This document shows positions 21,701-30,700 of a stretch of 33,633 bases of DNA, piece by piece. The DNA is from Candidatus Omnitrophota bacterium (lineage in GTDB: Bacteria; Omnitrophota; Omnitrophia; Omnitrophales; JAQTRP01), in contig JAQTRP010000006.1 of NCBI GenBank assembly GCA_028711765.1, forward strand, positions 1-33,633, in the 5' to 3' direction. The position numbers and the translations under genes were made by a program. How positions within the stretch are numbered: the stretch's first letter is position 1; each line of letters opens with the position of its first letter. The notes under the pieces are model-generated. The model made no database searches. It had not been told where the DNA came from and was given only the letters and a program-made list of their open reading frames with translations.

Positions 21701-24700
21701 CGCGATATCACGCGGTTTGGCCGTATTGGCTGCGTTTCAGGAAGCCGGATTGATAGAACATCCTATCCTCGGCCGCTCGCTCGGCGAAGATGAATTTTTA
21801 GAAAAAATTGAAGAGATGCTATGTCGGCAACGTGTGATTTCTTATCCTGTTATGGATTCTTTAGAACCTTTGGCAAAAACTCACGAGCAAGACCGCCAAG
21901 ACCGCTCGGATTATAAAAATCTGAGAGACGTTTTCGGGTCTCTAAGAGACAGATATTGTGAATTAGTCGAATCGTTTGAACAGGGGCACAAGACTATTTT
22001 TTGGCTATGTGTCTACGGTGTATTAGTCTTGGAACCTTTGTTGTGTGGGTTTGCACGGTGCTCAGGAAACAAGGATTGGTTTTTACTTAGCGTGGTTTAT
22101 TACTTAATTGTTTTAGCCCTGGGGTTGCAATGGTGGCGCCGCCTGCCCTATGAAAGAAAGCAGTTATTATCTAAGTGCAAAGCAATAACACTGCTCGCTG
22201 CCGCTGCGTGGAAACTCCTTGAAGGTGAAAGCTGTCTTTCGGCGACTTATTATTATCCTGTCAAGCGTATTTACGATAATGCCTCCGATGAAACTATGGA
22301 ATGGGATGCTTCGAGAGTAATCTTGGATGTTCTTAAACATCGTACCGACCGCGGCCGCTCGCTGGGGGTGAAGATAGTGACCAGCGACTCGTCGTCCGTC
22401 GTCCGTGAAGAAAAAGCAACCCCAAGCATACCCGAGATACGGGTCACGGGTCACCTGCCTCGCCGGCCCGCTTCGACGAAGCGACAGCGAGGCGAGCAGG
22501 CAGGCGAGGCAGGGACTTCCGGCTCGCCTGCCCTCCGAAGCAAGCTTCACAGGGTTGCCCCAGAATGCGAAGGAGGGTCGCTAGGGGAGGGTTTCCGGCC
22601 GCAAAAGCCCCCCGAGGCACGAGGCACGGATCACGAGACACGGACTACATTGGAGTTTCTTGCAATCTGCGAGGAGTTGCGGACAGTAGAGATTTTTGCG
22701 GCGGTACAAAGATTCTTGCTTAGCAGGCCGGTAGGAAAACTTACATGGCAAGATATTGCGCGTAGTAAGTGGTGTCAGAATTTGTCTCCCACGCCGCGGT
22801 TCGACGAGGTCATAGAGGCGTTGCGTGATATATTTTTGCAGCATCCGGGGAAATACGAATTGGAAAGGGGCTTCGAGCAGTTAGCGCGCGGCGAGGAATT
22901 TGTATTAACGGGTAAGATACCCGAGGTGACTGAATTAACCGCTGATTTCGCTGGTAAAGGAACATTGCCCGACTCTGAGACTTTATTACCCGGAGCCGTG
23001 GTTTCCAAGTTGGCAGATATAGAAGAGCGTCTTCAAGAAGCGTCGAGGTATCGCAAAGGCAGCACGGATCGAAAAGCGAAATGGGAATCCGCGCGAACTA
23101 TTCTTATAGAGTTAATAAAACACGTTCCCTCTAGAGTGAGGATTAAAACTGAGTTAAGGAATGCGCTTCGTAAGGTTGCCGGGGTAGTAGGTGTGTACGA
23201 TTCAACGGAGACCTTAGAGCGTCACATTCAACAATTAAAGGAAACCAGCGGTAAAGAGGCGAGGGGAACGGTAATTTACCTTTGCCGCGAGAAGATACTG
23301 AAAAATAAAGACGTCAGAGATGAAACAGGCAAAATAAGCAACGATAAGGTATTGGATCTTCTGGCGCAATTAATAAATAAACAAAGGGGAAGCATTGCCG
23401 AAGATGAAGTCATAAAATTTGTGACCGGTTGTATCGAACGGGCGAGAAGTAAGATTGCGCCTGCGGCAAGATTTCAGGCAACGCAAGATACAAAGCATGG
23501 CGCGAGTTTGGGCGTTATCGGTGAGCCGGTGAGCCGGTTAGTCGGTGAGTCAGTTGTGCCTATTGAAGAGAAGAAAGGTATTCTTTCGCCGCTTAATCTT
23601 GGCCGTGGGGAGGTAGTGATTCTTTTAGGTAAGGAGGCGGTAGGTTATGAAAAATCTGCCGAGAGCTTTGGCGCGGCACAGGTTTTTAAGGCCCAAGATG
23701 TAAACGAGCTGCCGGAAGATGTGTTCGTGCACAGGTTCTTTGTTACGTTTAATAAGGATGAGTTTTTTGATCTCGGCAGACTCGAAAGCGTAATGAGGCC
23801 GCTCATCAAGTTCATCCAGCGCGTTGATTCCGTTACTAAGCGGAGCGGGCATGTGTATTTACTTGTGGACGGGATAGATTTTGAGAATGATCACCGGACG
23901 AGACGCGATTTTATCACACACGTTGAAAGATTAGCCAATGAGTATGACGTCGAGGTGACCGTAGCGCGTCCTGCGCACGAGAAGAAAGGTATTCTGCTTG
24001 AGTTTACCGATAGGGAACTCAAGCTAAAGCCGCAGCTTAAGACAGCTCCCAGAAAAAAATTGGCAACCGCCACAATGACCGCAACCGCATCGTCCCTTGG
24101 CATCGGCGCGTCACTGGGGCTAGAGTCCGTACATCGTACATCGTATATCGTACATCGTGAAAAACAAAGTGCGACAGTCTCGGGGTTTGTCGGTATTGTT
24201 TTTAAACTTACAACTTACAACTTACCCTCCTTCACTCTTCGAGCTACGGAGGGCAGGCAGCTTACAGCTGCCTCCGGCGCGTCGCTGGGCGATAGGCTCA
24301 AGCCCGTAAGGAATGATCTTTCGAAAGAGGAACTGCGGAATCGGGCGTTTGCGAAAAAGGCGTACGAACTTTCGCTCGAGATCCCGAGAGTTTATAAAGC
24401 GCGTAAACTGGTTGAGCCGAATAAGAGCAGGGCAGAATTCACGGAGCTTAACGGGGAGATCTGGGTTTTAAACGCAAGGCTTCTCCAGCTTTTTGATCAA
24501 ATTCCGCTTACAAAGGCCATGAGGGCGCGGATTCTAAACCGCCCGCCGCCGAGCGATAAACTCAATCAAAGAATTACCTCCCTCACCAAGCAGATAGAAA
24601 AAGCCAATTTAGAGAAAAATGATACAAAGCTTACGGAGCTTAATGAAAAAGTCAGAGTAGAACTTGAGAAACTAATTGCCCTCCAGCTGAGGCGCGTCCA

Positions 24701-27700
24701 CCTTTTCCTTCTAGGTAACAATTATCCGATCGCAAGACAGCTCCTCCTCAACGTCAATAATCTGTTTAGACGTCGCGCTCTTGAACTACAGTGGCAGAGA
24801 GTAAGAGAAGCTAAACAAGGCACAACAAGAACCCTTAACGTAGAAGGCATTGTCGCGGATGTGCTTAATGCCTTGTCTCTTACCGGTTTTGATATTACGC
24901 GCCACAAAGACGGGCGCGTAACAGTTAGGCAGCAGCGCTGGGCCAAATTTATAGTCGACGGTATCGAAGTTAGCGCAAAAAAGTGGCGCGACGTAGTTTA
25001 TGGCTCTACTGAAGAGGCTATTCGCGGCCAGATTCATACGCTCGAGAGCTATTTCGGCAAGGAGGATAAGGACGGCGAGATAGATAAAATCGAGTACCAC
25101 TTGGGGTATTTGAACGATGCGGCGTTGCGGCTTTCGAAGAGGACACGGCTCCCTGAAAAGGATAGGAAGATTATTCTCAGGGAATTGGCCAATGTTATGG
25201 AATGGGCGTCGCGCGGCGTCGACACGAAGACAAAGGTTGCGGAGTTGCTCAAGACTGTGCTTGGCTATAAAAACGGGCAAGCGAACGCAATTCCCGGTAC
25301 CATCGAAAATAAAGATTACTTATCCGCACATAAGGCGGTAGTCGATTGTATTAAGCAGCTTGAGGAAGTGAGGCTGCCCGAGATTGAGCGCATTGCCGCT
25401 AAAGTAAAGGAACGCCTCGCAAGTTTGATGAACGAGCTTGTGGGTGCGAGCGATAGAGACGTGATCGGTCTTGCCGGGCGCGCCCTTAGTCAACTCGCAT
25501 CCAAAGAATTGAGGGGCAAAGAAAAGACAAGAGCGGTTTCCCATACCCTCTACATTTTAAAGAATACTCACTTTAAGAAGGAACAGACCACCCCAGGCCA
25601 TAAAAGGGCGGCAGAGAACCTTGAAATCGCTCTCGGAAGAATAGGCGATATCGGTAATATCCTTGGCGGCAAAGCCCTCAAAGATAAATCCGACGAGGAT
25701 AGAAACGAGGCGATCCAAAAACATGCCAAATATGTCCGGAAGCAGCTTCAGCTTCTCGTCGCGAATATCAAGAATAAATATTTGAGCGATGAAGAATTCG
25801 GAAGGAAATTCGAGAATGGAGAAATTGATATTACCCAGACTACAATTTTGCCGGTGCCGGCCAACGTGAGTCTCGTAGACGCAACTTCCGGAAAGTCTGT
25901 CAACGGGGACGGGGCAAGCCTCGGCGAAGGGCCAGGGCCGCGCCGTGGTTTTTCAAGGGAGGGCGAGATGTTCGCGGCAATTGAACATGAAGCGGAACTC
26001 ATGAATAGGCATCCCGATTTACTCGGAGGCGTTAAGCCTCTTACGGTTAAATTTGCCAAGGAATGTTGCGAAAGGTTGTTTTCTGAGCTCCATCGTAGGT
26101 ACGCGCTTGGAGACGGAAGGCTTTATTACGAAATTCTCTGCGCCTGGAAGCTGTTGCAAAAAGTAAGGCGGGATGGAAATCCGTCTCTTTGCGTTGTTTA
26201 TCCTTCTGCCGAAGAGCATGTAGAGAAAACGGAGGCAGGCAATAAGGCGTTGGAAAATGAAAGCAAGCCATCGCATACCGAAATAATTGTGTTAACACCT
26301 TCAGAATTCGAAGAGGATTTTAATCCAAAACAACATTTTGAGACGCAAGGTCTTTTGCTGGAAGCGAGCGAAAAAGACTATGAGTTGGGAAGGTTTGACT
26401 ATAAAGATGGCGAAGACGGCATGGAGTGTTTTATTGGTTTTCATGAGTTGAAACGCCAAGGCGGGAAAGCCTTAACTCCAACGCGGATCGACAGCATCAA
26501 GAAACATACTTTTCATCCTGCGGGCGCAGAGGCAAACGCCTGGCCGGAGCCTAACGTAGAACCCACAGACATTATAGGTCCTTATCTTGAGGCGTTGGGT
26601 CGTTGCAGAGTTAGGGAATGGCTGGAAGGTTATTCCTGCGAATCGTGGATTGAAAAGGAAGAATACTATAAAGTAATACGCTGGATGAAGGAGCTCAAGC
26701 TTATGGTGCTCGGCGATAATGAGATAAGGAGCGCCGTGCTTAAAGGTGTTACCGGTTTCTCGGACAACACCAAACTTAGGGATTGGGCGCTCGCGAATTT
26801 TGACCTAGATGACGCCGCATCTAAAAGCTTTGCCGCCTTCTGGTCTAATATTAAGGACGAAGTATTCCGACAAAGGTTGTGGAGAGAAATAGTATCGGAA
26901 GATGACTGCATGCCGGAAGGCGGTGCGCCCGTCAAGAGGGGCCTTTGCGATTTTTATAAATTGGACTTTCCTTTTGAAAAACTTAGGAAAGACGGCGAAC
27001 ACGAGGGACACAAGGCCGGGGAAGTGGTTAAGATCAGGGAGTGGGTTACGGATGAGGCAAAGCTGAGAACATTGTTGTCTGACGGTAAACTGCCCCGAGA
27101 CGTGCGTGAACACGTTATGAGGCATACGATCTATGAGTTTGGCGTAGAGGACGGCGGCAAGTCCGCTTTCAGGCTTGATTCCGTAGCGGATATTTCCGAT
27201 GAGGTCGCTACGGTTCTGATCGATACACTTATTAAAATGGCGGTAAAGGGGTATTCTACAAGCTTCAGCGCAACTTTTAGGCCAAGACTCACCGGCGTGG
27301 TTAAACGTTTGGCCGAAGGAAATCATTACGGCAAGGTGCTTGAGCGTATCGCCTGTTTCTTAAGGTCTGCCGCGCCTCAGGATAACAACGATTATTTGCA
27401 GACCCGGCTTGCCGTAGTGTTTGACATTATGGAAGGTCTGAGAGCAGGACACCCGAATGCTTACAGGGAATTGGCATTTTACGGCGCAGTGGAACGCTTC
27501 GCGATTAACTTTGATGATATTGCGCGCGGTGCTGTATGCACACAGGTCAGAAATGGTGTTGCCGTATTGCAAAAAGAACTTTTCAGGATGGTACGTGCGG
27601 TACAGCTTGATCTTGCTCTTTCAAGAACGACAGAAAATTTAAGAAGGTCTATGGCGGATTTGCCGCAGGATTCGACAAACGTAAGTTTTACCGCCATCGA

Positions 27701-30700
27701 CGCAAATAAAAAAGCGGCCGTTGTTGATGTGTTTGAATTGAAATTAGGCAAAGATATAACGAAATACGGCCTGAGAGTAGGATCTGCGCAGGTTGGGGAC
27801 GCGGAGGTTATGTTTAAGAGCGGCAATGAAATCTGTTTCGATATTTTTATAAATCCCGAATTCCGGAATTTAAATGTTGAACCGTCTTTTGTAGAGTGGC
27901 TGCTGAGAAAACACAAGGAAATAACATGCGTCCGGAGTTTACATCCGGTCGACGCTAAAACCAAAATCTTATTCCTGGATTTAGAGCGAAAACGTATTTT
28001 TGAGAACGTGACCGACACTCACGTTGTTTCCGAAACCGGCGCCGAGCCGCAGGTTTTTCTCCTTGCTGCCGTCGCGCCGCGCGGAGATAACAAATCGAAC
28101 GTAAAACCGCAATCCGGCCGGAGCCTTGGCGAGACGGTTGGAGGCGCGATTAGACGGGTCAAAGATGGATTAAGAAAAAACCTGCAGTCGTTGCTGAGGC
28201 CATTTGAGGAGAAACGGAGAAACAGGTATATTGTGAAACTTGGCCGCGAGAGAGGGGGTAAAGAACTGGCGCTTTGCGTTGTTCCGGAGGAGTTGCAGGC
28301 AAGATTAAGGCGTCGTGATATACGATATGCCGTCGACGGACACGAGCTTCTTCTTCGAGCGGGCAGGTGTAAGAAGGATCTGTGGATTTCTTACGAACAA
28401 CCGGGGGCAAGGAGAAACGGGAGCGAAGAGATATTTCTTAACGTGGGAGGTTCCTTCGATGAAGTGGATTCAGATTACTCCCTTATTAGTTTTTCAGTAC
28501 AAGGAAGGACAATAGTTGTCAGCTTGCACCAAGATGGCGCGGTGACAATCGTTGACACTGTCAGATATTATTCGGAAAAAGGCTATGACCTTTCGCGGCT
28601 TCGCGGCAGGCTCGATACACCGTGGCTCAATGAATTTTACGATGAACTCGAGCGCGTTTCGGGCCGAAGCCTCGGGGAGGCTCCGCATAATCTTGCTGTT
28701 GAAGGTGCGGTTTTTATTTCGGATATAAGGAACGATATCAAGGGCGTTGCAGAAAGAATTGCGAAGGAAGTTTCCCGCGACTCAGGCGCTGTTGTGACTA
28801 TAGATACGACGCTCCACGGAAGCATGGTTTATCTTGCGGGGCGTGACGGCTGGATACCGAAGGCGGTTTTTGAAAAGGCAATCTATCTTAAGGATATTGA
28901 TTTCTTTGCGAATATTGCAGCCGGTGGCCCTAGCGAGGCGGCGGCATATGCGAAGGAGATTGCCCGCGAGGGGCTCAAGGAGGCGATCAAACCCTTGCAG
29001 CGTAAATACGGTAAAGCCATAGATTATTTTTTTGACAGTGACGTAGCGGAAGCACTTCTCGACAACTTACTGTTTTCAAGCCGTAAGGAGGACAATTTCA
29101 AGGCTACACAGTGCCTCGAGTCAAATATCAAGAAATATTTCAGGCTCTCATTTCTTATCGGAGATGATGATGTTTTCGAGGAATACGAATCAATCAGAAT
29201 GGAGTTTATGGCCGCCTGCCAGCTTCCCACGTTTGAGCAGGATAAAGAAATGCGCCGGCTTTCCGATCTTGCTGTCTCGCGGCTTCGCAAGCTTAAAGAG
29301 ATGGCCGATAAAATGCCGAGAGAGGAATTGCTCGAACGGGTTCGCGGACGTCTTTTGGGCCGAAGCCTTGGTCTTGACAGCTTAACACCCGAGCAAAAGA
29401 GAGCTGCGCGCGAAGCCATTGATGACGCCATTAGTAAATTGCGCCAAGTTAAGGGTAATCTTCAATACAGGCGATTGTTGTGGGGAGTCAGGGAGTTATT
29501 ATTGGTAAAAGGTGAGTATAAAGGTGCGGCAGAAAAGATCAGGCAACTTTTGCCGAGGCACGACCCCGATTTTCAAGACTCACCCTACAATATTATCGTG
29601 GGACGTTTAGGGGAAGTGCAGAGTATTTTAGTTTCTCTGATAATTCCGGGCGGAACCGACGCTCATAAGATAATCAACAATCTTGGTTTGCTTTGCAAGG
29701 ATCTTGTTAGAGTTGCAGGAACGTTATCTCGCCCTGAAGATAAATGGGCCGTAAGCGAAGCGGAGCAATCGGTCAAGGGTGGTCTTTATGCTTTGCTTGG
29801 GTTGGAAAGAGCCGGAGCGTTAAAATGTCTAGAGAAAGCGCTGGACAAGATACGCAACGTGCCGTGCGAGCAACGCGGGAGTTTAGAGTCGATAATATCG
29901 ATGATTAACGGCAGCTCGCTGGGGGTCGTTGGTGAGCCGGTTAGCCGGTTAGCGGGTAAGCCGGTTATACCGACCGGTCAACTGGCACACTGGCTAACTG
30001 GCACACTGGCTGACCAAACAGGCGCGTCGCTGGGCGAGATAAGTCCAAAGTCCAAAGTCTATAGTCTAAAGTTACCGGCAATGCTTAGGAAGATTGCGAC
30101 AGGGGCTTTCTTTGTGGGATTGGGAGCAGCGTTTACTAAGCAGACGTATATGATTTTGCATGAGACAACCCATAGGATTCCTTATTGGATTTTCGGCATT
30201 AGTCACGAACTTCAGCTTAAGGCGTGTAATTTGCTGAATCGTCTGCTTATCGATTGGGGATTGGCCGTAAGAATTCCGGATGTAAGCAAAGAGCTTGCCC
30301 AAGAAGCCGAGCGAAAGCTGAATGCGGGGAGTTTTGCTTCGCTTAAAGAGTTTTCTGAAGCAAATAGAATCGTTAGTGATTATTATACCTTTGCAAGGAT
30401 CAAGGTTACGGAACCGGGATTCCCGAGAACACAATTTGAAAGAGTAGTGTCTATCCTCGACGGTTATATGCCGTATATTTTCGCTGTGGTGCTCTTTGTT
30501 TTATGTCTTCAGATTACGTTTCGTTGCTGCGAGAAAATAAGAGATACTTCTAAAGTGAGCCTCGGCCGGCTTTATGTTTTGTGTTTCCTTATTCCGGTTA
30601 TGATTCATTGGATGTACTATTTCTGCCTTAATGCTTTTTTTGTCGATGTCGGCTGGAAGGAAGTTTTGAAGAATAGCTGGTGGATTACAAAATTACCTAT

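Noticed and set aside
30555-30572. VSLGR as a junction motif
   Set aside because: It lacks the leading Gly-x and lies between two transmembrane helices of the HETTH module.
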